Assembly (NCBI RefSeq): GCF_001556045.1
Contig: NZ_LSIC01000061.1
Span: forward strand, 39,361 to 103,360
Reading direction: 5' to 3'
Source of the DNA: Bradyrhizobium sp. CCH5-F6
GTDB lineage: Bacteria > Pseudomonadota > Alphaproteobacteria > Rhizobiales > Xanthobacteraceae
Length of the DNA: 64,000 bases
Shown: piece after piece, positions 25,141 to 34,345 of the stretch
Layout of the letters: each line of letters begins with the position of its first letter
Position numbering within the stretch: the first letter of the stretch is position 1
Notes under the pieces: generated by a model
What the model was told of the DNA's origin: nothing
The model's input: only the letters and a program-made list of their open reading frames with translations
Database searches by the model: none
Translations under genes and position numbers: made by a program

Positions 25141-26456
25141 CCGTTCCCTTCCTTGACGAGATCGGAGGAGATCGTCTGCGCCTTGGTCAGATACACGGTG
25201 GGTGCGCGATGGCCGATCAGGCCGCGTGGCCGCCAGACCATGATCAGCACCATGGACATGCCGAACACGAGCATGCGGTAGTTCTCGAGGCCGCGGAACA
25301 GCTCGAAGCCGCCGATCATGGCGAGCGCGGCAAGCGCCACGCCGAGCTGCGAGCCCATGCCGCCGAGAACGACGATCGCGAGCACCAGCGCCGATTCCTG
25401 GAAGGTGAAGGATTCCGGGCTGATGAAGCCCTGGCGCGTCGCGAAGAACGCGCCGGCGAAGCCGCCGAACATGGCGCCGGTCGCGAACGCCGTGAGCTTG
25501 GTGGTCGTGGTGTTGATGCCGAGCGCGCGGCAGGCGACCTCGTCCTCGCGCAAGGCTTCCCAGGCCCGGCCGATCGGCAGGCGCCGCAGCCGGATCGTCA
25601 CCCAGTTGGTGAGGAGGGCCAGCGCCAGGATCAGGTAGAACAGGAAGATGATGCGGTGGGTCGCCGAATATTCGATGCCGAGCCTGGCGGCGAGCCCTTC
25701 GTCGCTGTTGTCGAGGGGGATGCCGAAGAAGGAGGGGCGCGGAATGCCGCTGACGCCGTTGGGGCCGCCGGTGAGCTCCTGCCAGTTGATGATGACGAGG
25801 CGGATGATCTCGCCGAAGGCGAGCGTCACGATGGCGAGGTAGTCGCCGCGCAGACGCAGCACGGGAAAGCCGAGGAGGACGCCCCAGAACGCCGCGAGGA
25901 TGCCGGCGAGCGGCAGGCAGATCCAGAACGACCAGCCGAAATTGGTGGCGAGCAGTCCGTAGGAATAGGCGCCGACCGCATAAAAGGCGACGTAGCCGAG
26001 ATCGAGCAGGCCGGCGAGCCCGACCACGACGTTCAGGCCCCAGCCCAGCATGACATAGGTGAGCACGAGGATTGCGAGGTCGAGGATGTAGCGCTGGTTA
26101 TAGAAGATCACGGGTACCAGCAGCGTGAAGATCAGGAGCGCCGGTGCAAGGTAGCGGCCGATGAAGGAGATGCTGCTTTGCACCGCGGGCGGGACCAGCC
26201 TCTCGGCGCCGGTCGGACCGATCCACCGCCGCAGCAGCTCGATCACGATCGAGCCGCCGAACACCACGGCGACCAGCGAGGCGAGCTCGCCGAAACGCGT
26301 CCAGTAGGTGAGCTGGCCGTCGGAGCCCGCCTCGGTGCGGACGCCGACCATCAGCGAGAACAGCACCAGCGCGATCAGCGCGTTGATCACGGCCGTTTTC
26401 AGGAGGGCTGGGATGCCCGTTGCGGATTTGGCCGTCTCGGTCGAGGGAGCTGTCAC
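25137..26456 (-). CDS. livM: branched-chain amino-acid ABC transporter permease LivM
   Basis: 439 residues with about ten membrane helices. The family motif 'RLRGDYLAIVTLAFGEIIRL' and the EAA-like loop 'GRAWEALREDEVACRALGIN' that contacts the ATPases are intact. Extra N-terminal helices (residues 1-120) are common in alphaproteobacterial LivM. It forms the membrane channel with LivH, whose stop is 12 bp upstream. Confidence 0.94.
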   Translation of the reverse strand: MTAPSTETAKSATGIPALLKTAVINALIALVLFSLMVGVRTEAGSDGQLTYWTRFGELASLVAVVFGGSIVIELLRRWIGPTGAERLVPPAVQSSISFIGRYLAPALLIFTLLVPVIFYNQRYILDLAILVLTYVMLGWGLNVVVGLAGLLDLGYVAFYAVGAYSYGLLATNFGWSFWICLPLAGILAAFWGVLLGFPVLRLRGDYLAIVTLAFGEIIRLVIINWQELTGGPNGVSGIPRPSFFGIPLDNSDEGLAARLGIEYSATHRIIFLFYLILALALLTNWVTIRLRRLPIGRAWEALREDEVACRALGINTTTTKLTAFATGAMFGGFAGAFFATRQGFISPESFTFQESALVLAIVVLGGMGSQLGVALAALAMIGGFELFRGLENYRMLVFGMSMVLIMVWRPRGLIGHRAPTVYLTKAQTISSDLVKEGNG

Positions 26457-26468
26457 GCGGCCGGTCCG

Positions 26469-27386
26469 TCAGACTTTTTCGACTTCGGGGCGGCCGAGCA
26501 GGCCGGTCGGCATGAAGATCAGCACGACGATCAGGATCGAGAACGCCGCGACGTCCTTGTACTCGACCGAGAAATAGGCCGACCAGAACGTCTCGATCAG
26601 GCCGATCGCGAGTCCGCCGAGCATGGCGCCGGGCAGCGATCCGATGCCGCCGAGCACGGCCGCGGTGAAGGCCTTGATGCCGGCGACGAAGCCCATGAAG
26701 AAATCGACCAGGCCGTAATAGAGCAGGTACATCAAGCCCGCGACCGCGGCCAGCGCGGCACCGATCACGAAGGTCATGGAGATGGTGCGGTCGACGTCGA
26801 CGCCGAGCAGCGCCGCCATGGTCTGGTCCTGCTCGCAGGCGCGCATGTCGCGTCCGAGCCTTGTGCGCGACACCAGCCAGGTGAAGATCGCCAGCAGCAC
26901 GATGGTGGTGATGACCACGATGATCTGGATGTTGGAGAGCTGGATGACGAAGCCGTCCGCGCTCTCGTGCAGGGTATAGCCGCCGGTGATGACGGGCGGG
27001 ATCGGCTTGACGCGCGCGCCCTGCGCGACCTGCGAATAATTGGTCAGCACGAAGGACATGCCGATCGCCGACAGCATCGGGGCGAGACGGAAGGAATGGC
27101 GCAGCGGCCGGTAGGCGATGCGTTCGATGGTCCAGCCGTAGAGCGCGGTGATCGCCATCGAGACCAGGAGCACGACCAGCAGGATCACGGGGATTGCGGT
27201 CAGGCCGAACGAGATCAGGATCAGGAAGGTGATCAGCGCGATGAAGCCGCCGATCATGAAGACGTCGCCATGGGCGAAGTTGATCATGCCGACGATGCCG
27301 TAGACCATCGTATAGCCGATCGCGATCAGGCCGTAGATCGAGCCCAGGACGAGACCGTTGATGAGCTGCTGGGCGAAATAATCCAT
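26469..27386 (-). CDS. livH: branched-chain amino-acid ABC transporter permease LivH
   Basis: 305 residues, about eight membrane helices. The start 'MDYFAQQLINGLVLGSIYGL', then 'GMINFAHGDVFMIGGF' and the coupling loop 'GRDMRACEQDQTMAALLGVD' define LivH. First gene of the livHMGF unit, followed by livK. In its 5' leader the minus strand holds a 7-bp hairpin (CTCGAAG/CTTCGAG, 27414-27433), possibly structural; otherwise the 271-bp upstream gap shows nothing clear. Confidence 0.94.
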   Translation of the reverse strand: MDYFAQQLINGLVLGSIYGLIAIGYTMVYGIVGMINFAHGDVFMIGGFIALITFLILISFGLTAIPVILLVVLLVSMAITALYGWTIERIAYRPLRHSFRLAPMLSAIGMSFVLTNYSQVAQGARVKPIPPVITGGYTLHESADGFVIQLSNIQIIVVITTIVLLAIFTWLVSRTRLGRDMRACEQDQTMAALLGVDVDRTISMTFVIGAALAAVAGLMYLLYYGLVDFFMGFVAGIKAFTAAVLGGIGSLPGAMLGGLAIGLIETFWSAYFSVEYKDVAAFSILIVVLIFMPTGLLGRPEVEKV

Positions 27387-27657
27387 GGGCTGCCGTTACC
27401 AAACCTGACGCGGCTCGAAGGAAGCTCTTCGAGAGAGTTCTCAAGTTTCTTCTCGGGCCCCGGCAGCCCTTGAGCATTCGTGGTTTTGTAACAGGAGGGA
27501 ACTGGCGGCCGCAACTGGCCAAGCCTCGACACAAAGGCTTGTACAGAGATCATTTGACGACCGGGTTCCCCGTTGTGGAAGGAACCGGGTTCCCAGGCAA
27601 CCAAGGTGCATGCTGGGCGTTGCTTCTTTCCTGTCGTCCAACAAGGGAGTTTCCCGA

Positions 27658-27816
27658 ATGACGAAGCAGCAGAACCAGAATCCGGGTCAGCAGAATCAGA
27701 ACCCCGGACAGCAGCAGGGAGGCGGCCAGAAACCCGGCCAGCAGCAGCAGAACGACCCGATGCGCCAGGGCGATCGTCCCGGCCAGCAACAGGGCGGCCA
27801 GCGCGGTCAGGAGTAG
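27658..27816 (+). CDS. Gln/Gly/Pro-rich small protein (52 aa)
   Basis: 52 residues starting MTKQQNQNPGQQNQNPGQQQ, with GGGAG 9 nt before the ATG and its own terminator 18 bp after the stop. Half of the residues are Gln and the N-terminal part is built from repeated QNQNPGQQ units. Predicted soluble and disordered. Such short Gln-rich proteins occur in Bradyrhizobium genomes without a known function. A longer in-frame start at 27610 exists but lacks a ribosome site. Confidence 0.75.
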   Translation: MTKQQNQNPGQQNQNPGQQQGGGQKPGQQQQNDPMRQGDRPGQQQGGQRGQE

Positions 27817-27834
27817 CGAGTTTGCGTAGGGAAA

Positions 27835-27859
27835 GCCCCGCCGAAAGGCGGGGCCTTTT
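27835..27859 (+). terminator. Rho-independent terminator of the Gln-rich gene
   Basis: A perfect 8-bp stem GCCCCGCC / GGCGGGGC with a GAAA tetraloop, followed by CTTTTCC. It is 18 bp downstream of the Gln-rich gene's stop codon. Confidence 0.85.
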
Positions 27860-27991
27860 CCTTGATGGGGCGGCCCCGCCGGGCAGTTAAGGTAAACAAA
27901 GGGTTTAAATTGCCGCCACAGTCGGATGCGAGTTAGCTCCGCGAAGCCGCCGTCTTCGCCGAAGGCGTCGGCAAACCAGGCAGGAAGCGGC

Positions 27992-28546
27992 ATGTTCAGG
28001 AATTGGCGGATCGGTTCGGTCAACGGCGCGCTGCTGGCGGCCTATTTCATTCCGGCCTGGGCACTTGTCGCCTTCAACATCGTGGTCTCGCCGGTGCATG
28101 GTCTCTATGAGCGACCGAGCGTCGCAGTGGCGTTGTTTCTCAGCGACCATCTCGACATGGCGGGGATGAGCACGGTGCGGGCAGCCTGGTTGCTGGCCCT
28201 CGGCCGCCTGACCGTGGTGGCGTTCTTTGCGATCTACCTCGTGCTTCTGTGCATCCCCCGTGTCCGCAGGAGCAGCGGCAGCGACGAAGCGCTCGGCATT
28301 GCGCTGGCGATCGGCAGCCTGATCTCCTTTGCCAGCATGGTGATGGCCTCGAAGGTCGGCGAGATGGCCGCACTGCGACTGCACGCCACCGAGCTCCTGC
28401 TCTTGCTCGGTGCCGCCATCGTGGTGGTGATCGAGAAGCCGGCGGCAGCGCCGAAGAGGGTCGAGACCGCCGCGCCGCCAAGTCTTCAGCCGCCAAGTCT
28501 TCAGCCGCTAGGTCTTGAGCAGGCCGAGCTCCTGCACAATCGCTGA
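27992..28546 (+). CDS. four-helix membrane protein, unknown function
   Basis: 184 residues from the ATG at 27992 (AGGAAG upstream). Hydrophobic segments near residues 9-31, 62-85, 100-122 and 128-147 predict four membrane helices. The cytoplasmic tail is Ala/Pro/Glu-rich and ends in a tandem 'PPSLQPPSLQP' encoded by a 15-bp DNA repeat. The 3' end overlaps the convergent pcaC gene by 39 bp. No family recognised. Confidence 0.7.
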   Translation: MFRNWRIGSVNGALLAAYFIPAWALVAFNIVVSPVHGLYERPSVAVALFLSDHLDMAGMSTVRAAWLLALGRLTVVAFFAIYLVLLCIPRVRRSSGSDEALGIALAIGSLISFASMVMASKVGEMAALRLHATELLLLLGAAIVVVIEKPAAAPKRVETAAPPSLQPPSLQPLGLEQAELLHNR

Positions 28547-28900
28547 AGCTTCCTTCACGGCGTGGTTCGCGGCCGGCACGCCGCAATAGATCGCCTGCTG
28601 AAGCAGGATTTCCTTGATGTCGTCGGGCGTGAAGCCGCCCTCGGCGAGCGCCGCGCGCACATGCAGGCGGAACTCGTCCCACTGCCCGAGCGCCACCATG
28701 GTGCCGATGACGAGCACCCGCCGCGTGCGTTCGTCGAAGTGCGGCCGCGTCCAGATCTCGCCCCAGGCGTGGCGCGTGATCATGTCCTGGAAGTCGGTGT
28801 TGAAGGCATTGCGGTTCGCGATCGACTTGTCGACCCAGGCATTGCCGAGCACTTTTCGGCGCACGTTCATGCCGGCATCGCGGCGCTTCTGGTCGTCCAT
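28508..28900 (-). CDS. pcaC: 4-carboxymuconolactone decarboxylase
   Basis: PcaC, 130 residues, converts 4-carboxymuconolactone to beta-ketoadipate enol-lactone in the protocatechuate pathway. AhpD-like helical fold with 'ITRHAWGEIWTRPHFDERTR', 'LVIGTMVALGQWDEFRLHVR' and 'ILLQQAIYCGVPAANHA'. The ATG at 28900 (MDDQKRRDAG) has GAGAGGAGA upstream; the frame's extra 13 upstream codons run into a repeat. It is last in a pcaB-pcaD-pcaC order. Its last codons overlap the convergent membrane-protein gene. Confidence 0.92.
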   Translation of the reverse strand: MDDQKRRDAGMNVRRKVLGNAWVDKSIANRNAFNTDFQDMITRHAWGEIWTRPHFDERTRRVLVIGTMVALGQWDEFRLHVRAALAEGGFTPDDIKEILLQQAIYCGVPAANHAVKEASAIVQELGLLKT

Positions 28901-28914
28901 TGTGTTTCTCCTCT

Positions 28915-28994
28915 CGTCATTGCGAGCGCAGCGAAGCAATCCAGTGTCTTTCCGCGGAGGAATTCTGGATTGCTTCGCTGCGCTCGCAATGACG
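28915..28994. repeat. palindromic intergenic repeat, family C
   Basis: A long near-perfect inverted repeat: CGTCATTGCGAGCGCAGCGA, AGCAATCCAG, then a spacer, then CTGGATTGCT and TCGCTGCGCTCGCAATGACG. The stem is about 30 bp. It separates pcaC from pcaD. It would form a strong hairpin in the pca transcript and might stabilise or process it. Confidence 0.85.
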
Positions 28995-29004
28995 CGTTGT
29001 GAGA

Positions 29005-29787
29005 TCAGCGCTGCGTCAAGAACCCCACCACCGCATCCGTGAATGCGTGCGGCTGCTCGACGTTGGAAATGTGGGCGGCGTCGATGATGGTCATGCTCGC
29101 GCCGGGTATCTTTGAGCGGATCAATTCACCGGCCGAGATCGGCGTCGCCTGGTCGTGGCGGCCGGCGATCACCAGCGTCGGGCTCTTGATCCTGGGCAGC
29201 AGCTCACGCTGGTCGAGCGTCGACAGCGCCTCGCAGCAGGCAAGATAACCCTCGACCGGGGAAGCAAGCAGCATCGACTTCATCTTCGCGGTGATCGCGG
29301 GCTCCCGCTCGCGGAAATCCTGGGTGAGCCAGCCCGCGATCACGGCATCGGCGACCGCGGCGATGCCGCCCTTCTTCACGGCCTCGATGCGTTCCAGCCA
29401 TCTGGTCGGCTCGGCATAATAGCAGGAGGTGTTGGCGAGGATGATCTTGCCGAAGCGTTCCGGCGCGTTCGCGCCGAGCCATTGCCCGACCATGCCGCCC
29501 ATCGACAGGCCGCACCAGTGCACTTTCTCGATGTTGAGATCGTCGAGGATCGCCAGCACGTCGCGGCCGAAGCGCTCCATCGAGTAGGGGCCGGGCGGAA
29601 CGTTGGACTTGCCGTGGCCGCGGCGGTCGTAGCGGATGACGCGGAACACCTGCGTCAGCGCCTTCATCTGCGGCTCCCACATCTGCAGCGTGCAGCCGAG
29701 TGAATTGGAGAGCATCAAGGTCGGTCCACCGTCGCGGCCCTCGACGGAGACGTTGAGCAGGCATCCGTCGGCATCGATCATGGGCAT
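29005..29787 (-). CDS. pcaD: 3-oxoadipate enol-lactonase
   Basis: PcaD, 260 residues, hydrolyses beta-ketoadipate enol-lactone. Alpha/beta hydrolase fold with oxyanion region 'LMLSNSLGC', nucleophile elbow 'CGLSMGGMVGQ', acid Asp in 'AGRHDQATP' and His in 'DAAHISNVEQP'. 15 bp downstream of pcaB, so co-transcribed. The pathway genes for protocatechuate ring cleavage (pcaGH) and CoA transfer (pcaIJ) are not in the window. Confidence 0.94.
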   Translation of the reverse strand: MPMIDADGCLLNVSVEGRDGGPTLMLSNSLGCTLQMWEPQMKALTQVFRVIRYDRRGHGKSNVPPGPYSMERFGRDVLAILDDLNIEKVHWCGLSMGGMVGQWLGANAPERFGKIILANTSCYYAEPTRWLERIEAVKKGGIAAVADAVIAGWLTQDFREREPAITAKMKSMLLASPVEGYLACCEALSTLDQRELLPRIKSPTLVIAGRHDQATPISAGELIRSKIPGASMTIIDAAHISNVEQPHAFTDAVVGFLTQR

Positions 29788-29802
29788 GCGGCGTCTCCGT
29801 AT

Positions 29803-31158
29803 CTATTCGCGCTCAAGGCTGTCGAGCAGGCGGTCGATCAAGGCCTGCGAGGCCCCTTGATAGGCCATCGGCTCGAACAATGCCGCAATTTTTTCCGGCG
29901 AAAGGTGCGCGGTCACCCGCGAATCGGCCGACAAAATCTCGCGGAGATGCTTCCTCTCGGCGACCGCACGCTTGCTCGCAGCTTCAATGAGATGATGCGC
30001 ATCGCTCTTGCCGATCGTCTCGGCCAGCGCGAATGTGACGGCTTCGGCCATGATCAGCCCCTGCGTCGCATCGAGATTGCTGCGCATGCGCGCGGCATCG
30101 ACGTCGAGGCCCTCGGCGATGTCGACGATGGCGGCCAGCGCCCCCGAGGTGACCAGCATCAATTGCGGTAGCGTCGGCCATTCCGCGTGCCAGGGGCCGG
30201 CGCTGCGCTCGTGGTCCTGCACCTGTGCGGCGAAAATCGTCGCGGCGAGCTGCGGGGCCATGGTGGCGGCGCCCAGCGCGCTCGCGGCAGCGACCGGGTT
30301 GCGCTTATGCGGCATGGTCGAGGAGCCGCCGCGGCCTTCGCCGGCGGGCTCGAACGCTTCGGCAACGTCGGTCTGCATCATCAGCGAGACGTCCCGTGCG
30401 ATCTTGCCGCAGCTGCCGGCGAGAATTGCGAAGCAGGATGCAGCCTCGGCGATGCGGTCGCGATGGGTATGCCAGGGCGCCTCGGGCAGCGGCAGATCGA
30501 GCTCCTGCGCCAGCCGTTCGGCCACCGCGAGCCCCTTGGCGCCGAGCGCTGCGAGCGTGCCGGCGGCGCCTCCGAATTGCAAGGCAAGGCCCTCGCGGGA
30601 CAGCCGCCGCAGGCGGCAGCGGGCGCGGGCAAGGCTCGCGGCATATTCGGCGGCCTTCAGCCCGAACGGCATCGGCAGCGCATGCTGGAGCCAGGTCCGC
30701 GCCACCATCGGGGTGTTGCGATGGCCGCGCGCCAGTGCGGCAAACCCCTTGATGGCGCGGCTGAGGTCCACGTCCAACGCATCGATGGCGGCGCGCAGCG
30801 TCAGCATCGTTGCGGTGTCGATGACGTCCTGGCTGGTCGCGCCCCAATGCACGTAGCGCGCGGCCTCCGCGTCCGCCTTGCCGACATTGGCGGTCAGCGC
30901 CTTGACCAGGGGAATCGCGAGATTTCCCGATCGCGTCGCAGCCTCGGCCAGTGCGGCGATGTCGAAGGATTCGGCCTTGCACGCGGCCTCGATCGGGCCG
31001 ACGGCGGATGCCGGAATCACAGCCGTGGCGGCCTCGGCGCGGGCCAAGGCTGCCTCGAAATCGAGCATGTTCTGCAGGGTAGACCGATCGTCGCAGACCG
31101 CGCGCATGGCAGCGCTCGACAGCATCGGCGCGAGCAGGGGGGAGAGGGATGTGCTCAT
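29803..31158 (-). CDS. pcaB: 3-carboxy-cis,cis-muconate cycloisomerase
   Basis: PcaB, 451 residues, lactonises 3-carboxy-cis,cis-muconate. Fumarase/aspartase superfamily with signature 'GGSSTMPHKRNPVAAA' and the substrate-binding 'HWGATSQDVIDTATM'. The N-terminal 'SPLLAPMLSSAAMRAVCDD' matches the family. First of the pcaBDC set. Divergent from the cox locus by 171 bp that probably holds both promoters; no regulator (PcaQ) is adjacent. Confidence 0.94.
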   Translation of the reverse strand: MSTSLSPLLAPMLSSAAMRAVCDDRSTLQNMLDFEAALARAEAATAVIPASAVGPIEAACKAESFDIAALAEAATRSGNLAIPLVKALTANVGKADAEAARYVHWGATSQDVIDTATMLTLRAAIDALDVDLSRAIKGFAALARGHRNTPMVARTWLQHALPMPFGLKAAEYAASLARARCRLRRLSREGLALQFGGAAGTLAALGAKGLAVAERLAQELDLPLPEAPWHTHRDRIAEAASCFAILAGSCGKIARDVSLMMQTDVAEAFEPAGEGRGGSSTMPHKRNPVAAASALGAATMAPQLAATIFAAQVQDHERSAGPWHAEWPTLPQLMLVTSGALAAIVDIAEGLDVDAARMRSNLDATQGLIMAEAVTFALAETIGKSDAHHLIEAASKRAVAERKHLREILSADSRVTAHLSPEKIAALFEPMAYQGASQALIDRLLDSLERE

Positions 31159-31329
31159 GTTGCGCGCGACCTAATCATCATGGCCCGGCCGTGCCAATCC
31201 CCAACCGCCCGCACAGGTCTTTTTGCAGTTGCGAATATGCATTGCACGTGACCGGACCACGCCCTTTCCTTTGCCGCGTGCCTGCGTTACTTGATCGGCA
31301 CTATAGTTAGGCGATCCGGGAGGCACCTC

Positions 31330-31776
31330 ATGGCCATGACGATGAACGGCGAAGTCCAGCTCGCGGCGCCGCGCGAGGCCGTGTGGGCCAAGCTCAACGA
31401 CCCCGAGGTGCTGAAGGCCTGCATCCCCGGCTGCGAGGAGCTGGAGAAGACCGACGATGGCGGCTTTCGCGCAACGGCGAAAATGAAGGTCGGTCCGGTG
31501 TCGGCGCGCTTCAAGGGCAAGGTCACGCTGTCCGATCTCGACCCGCCGAACGGCTACAAGATCTCAGGCGAAGGCGAGGGCGGGGTGGCCGGCTTCGCCA
31601 AGGGCGGCGCGGTGGTCAAGCTCGCGGAGAAGGACGGCGGCACGCTGCTCTCCTATGACGTCGAGGCGCAGATCGGCGGCAAGTTGGCGCAGCTCGGCCA
31701 GCGCCTCATCAACGGCACCGCCAAGAAGCTGGCCGACGAATTTTTCGCGAACTTCGCCAAGGCGGTACAAGGCTGA
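31330..31776 (+). CDS. coxG: CoxG-like carbon monoxide dehydrogenase subunit G (SRPBCC)
   Basis: 148 residues from the ATG at 31330, with GGGAGGCACCTC upstream. SRPBCC-fold CoxG family: 'EVQLAAPREAVWAKLNDPEV', 'IPGCEELEKTDDGGF', 'KMKVGPVSARFKGKV'. In Oligotropha CoxG is linked to membrane anchoring or recruitment of CO dehydrogenase. It opens a locus of cox-type structural and assembly genes; a 134-bp gap precedes coxS, so a separate promoter there is possible (AT-rich TTGGAATAATTATAAG at 31850-31865). Confidence 0.9.
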   Translation: MAMTMNGEVQLAAPREAVWAKLNDPEVLKACIPGCEELEKTDDGGFRATAKMKVGPVSARFKGKVTLSDLDPPNGYKISGEGEGGVAGFAKGGAVVKLAEKDGGTLLSYDVEAQIGGKLAQLGQRLINGTAKKLADEFFANFAKAVQG

Positions 31777-31910
31777 CACCTATCGCTTTCGGCATGGCGC
31801 CTTGTGTCCCGGGCGATGTTGCCCCCGGGCATATTGGCCCATATGATGGGTTGGAATAATTATAAGAACCGCTTCGACGGGACCCGTCGGGGTGCTGATA
31901 GAGAGTGCTT

Positions 31911-32396
<486 letters not shown>

Positions 32397-32423
32397 CGCG
32401 CATCCCGCGATCAGGACATTCAG

Positions 32424-33230
32424 ATGTACGAATTCAAATATCATCGCCCTGGGACCGTCCGCCAGGCGGCCAACCTCCTGGTGAAGAACGAAGACGCCAA
32501 GGTGATCGCCGGCGGCCACACGCTGATTCCCGTCATGAAGCAGCGCCTCGCAAGTCCTCCGCATCTGGTCGACCTCTCCCATATCGAGGGGCTCAACGCG
32601 ATCGAGATGAAGGGCCGCTCGCTGGTGATCGGCGCCACCGCCAAGCACGCCGAGGTCGCGACCTCCGCCATCGTCGGTGAGGCGATCCCGGCGCTCGCGG
32701 ACCTCGCCGGCCAGATCGGCGATCCGGCCGTGCGTCACAAGGGCACGATCGGCGGCTCGCTCGCCAACAACGATCCGACCGCCGACTATCCGGCCGCGGT
32801 GCTTGCGCTGGGGGCCACCATCGTCACCAACAAGCGCCGCCTCAAGGCGGAAGAGTTCTTTCAGGGCCTGTTCACGACGGCGCTCGAAGCCGACGAGATC
32901 ATCACCAAGGTGATGTTCCCGCTGCCGAAAAAGGCAGCCTACATCAAGTTCCGCAACCAGGCCTCTCGCTACGCGCTGGTCGGCGTGTTCGTGGCGCGGC
33001 GTCCTTCGGACGTGCGCGTGGCCGTCACCGGCGCGGGCTCCGAAGGCGTCTTCCGCGTCACCGCATTCGAGGAGGCCCTGAAGAAGCGCTTCGCCTCGAA
33101 GGCGCTGGAAGGCATCGCGGTGCCGGCGGAAGGTCTCAACAGCGATATCCACGGCAGCGCCGAATACCGCGCGCACCTCATCGGGGTGCTGACGCGGCGC
33201 GCTGTCGACGCCGCCAACGCCAAAGCGTGA
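32424..33230 (+). CDS. coxM: CoxM-like FAD subunit of a molybdenum hydroxylase
   Basis: 268 residues. FAD-binding PCMH/CoxM fold with both flavin loops: 'VIAGGHTLIPVMKQR' and 'TIGGSLANNDPTADYPA'. It accepts electrons from the iron-sulfur subunit. The stop codon lies within a 31-bp perfect inverted repeat. Typical length for the family (about 265-290). Confidence 0.92.
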   Translation: MYEFKYHRPGTVRQAANLLVKNEDAKVIAGGHTLIPVMKQRLASPPHLVDLSHIEGLNAIEMKGRSLVIGATAKHAEVATSAIVGEAIPALADLAGQIGDPAVRHKGTIGGSLANNDPTADYPAAVLALGATIVTNKRRLKAEEFFQGLFTTALEADEIITKVMFPLPKKAAYIKFRNQASRYALVGVFVARRPSDVRVAVTGAGSEGVFRVTAFEEALKKRFASKALEGIAVPAEGLNSDIHGSAEYRAHLIGVLTRRAVDAANAKA

Positions 33231-33249
33231 GGTGACCTCACGCTTTGGC
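33219..33249. promoter_or_regulatory. perfect 15-bp inverted repeat over the coxM stop codon
   Basis: Arms GCCAAAGCGTGAGGT and ACCTCACGCTTTGGC around a single G. The TGA of coxM (33228-33230) is inside the left arm. No U-run follows on either strand, so it is not a standard Rho-independent terminator. It could be an mRNA hairpin that sets 3' stability or partially attenuates coxD, or a protein-binding site. Confidence 0.6.
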
Positions 33250-33292
33250 CCCAAACTTGTCCCGATGAGGGCGTAGTAAGACTGGCTTTCTC

Positions 33293-34216
33293 ATGACTTC
33301 AGCGCCCAACTCGTCCGGTGCTTTGCCGGCATCGGTCGATGCGATGCTCGAACTTCTGACGTCGCGGGGCTACCTCGCCGAGCGGTCGCTGGCGACGGTG
33401 ACCTACCTCTCCTTGCGCATGGGCAGGCCGCTGTTCCTGGAGGGCGAGGCCGGCGTCGGCAAGACCGAGATCGCAAAGGTGCTCTCGGCGGCGCTGGGGC
33501 GGAAGCTGATCCGACTCCAGTGCTATGAAGGCCTCGACGTCTCCTCCGCGGTCTACGAGTGGAACAGCGCCGCGCAGATGATCGCGATCCGGATGGCGGA
33601 AGCCGCCGGCGACACCGATCGCGACCAGCTCGCGAGCGACATCTTCGCCGACCGCTACTTGATCAAGCGGCCGTTGCTTCAGGCGCTGGAGCCCGACGTG
33701 GCCGGCCCGCCGGTGCTTCTCATCGACGAGCTCGACCGCGCCGACGAGGCGTTCGAGGCCTATTTGCTCGAAATCCTCAGCGACTTCCAGGTGACGATCC
33801 CCGAATTCGGCACCGTGAAGGCGCCGCATCCGCCGATCGTCATCATCACCTCGAACCGCACCCGCGAAATCCACGACGCGCTGAAGCGGCGCTGTCTCTA
33901 TCACTGGGTCGACTATCCCGCCGCCGAGCGCGAGCTTGCGATCGTCAAGTCGCGCGTGCCCGGCATCTCCGCGAAGCTGTCGCAGCAGGTCGTGCGCTTC
34001 GTGCAGGCGCTGCGCAACCAGGACTTCTACAAGTCGCCGGGTGTCGCCGAGACCATCGACTGGGCCACCGCTCTGTCCGAGCTCGACGCCCGGTCGCTGA
34101 CCCCGCAAGTGGTCGGCGACACGCTCGGCGCGCTGCTCAAGTATCAGGACGACATCACCCGGATGCAGGGCGATGCCTTGCAGAAGGTGCTGAAGGAAGC
34201 GACGAGCGAGAATTGA
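33293..34216 (+). CDS. coxD: MoxR-type AAA+ ATPase CoxD
   Basis: 307 residues. AAA+ of the MoxR class: Walker A 'GEAGVGKTE' (residues 51-59), Walker B 'LLIDELDRADEAFEAYL', sensor 1 'IVIITSNRTREIHDA'. CoxD is a chaperone-like ATPase required for maturing the CuSMo site of CO dehydrogenase, acting with the VWA protein CoxE. CoxE is encoded next, after a palindromic repeat. Confidence 0.92.
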   Translation: MTSAPNSSGALPASVDAMLELLTSRGYLAERSLATVTYLSLRMGRPLFLEGEAGVGKTEIAKVLSAALGRKLIRLQCYEGLDVSSAVYEWNSAAQMIAIRMAEAAGDTDRDQLASDIFADRYLIKRPLLQALEPDVAGPPVLLIDELDRADEAFEAYLLEILSDFQVTIPEFGTVKAPHPPIVIITSNRTREIHDALKRRCLYHWVDYPAAERELAIVKSRVPGISAKLSQQVVRFVQALRNQDFYKSPGVAETIDWATALSELDARSLTPQVVGDTLGALLKYQDDITRMQGDALQKVLKEATSEN

Positions 34217-34220
34217 TTTT

Positions 34221-34328
34221 CCGTCATTCCGGGGCGCGCGCAGCGCGAACCCGGAATCCATTGGGCCGCAGAGTTGGTGGATGGATGGATTCCGGGTTCG
34301 CGCCAAGGGGCGCGGCCCGGAATGACGG
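34221..34328. repeat. palindromic intergenic repeat, family B, copy 1
   Basis: Bounded by CCGTCATTCCGGGGCGCG and CGCGGCCCGGAATGACGG, with inner copies of 'ACCCGGAATCCA' and 'TGGATTCCGGGTTCGCG'. It lies between coxD and coxE. Related elements are at 38720-38848 and 45385-45440, with half an element near 47800. Confidence 0.8.
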
Positions 34329-34345
34329 TTGAGAGTGTTGCACCC

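Noticed and set aside
33231..33292. A remnant of coxL between coxM and coxD
   Set aside because: The 62-bp gap holds only half of the inverted repeat and a short leader; no coxL motif in any frame. The same holds for the 27-bp coxS-coxM gap.
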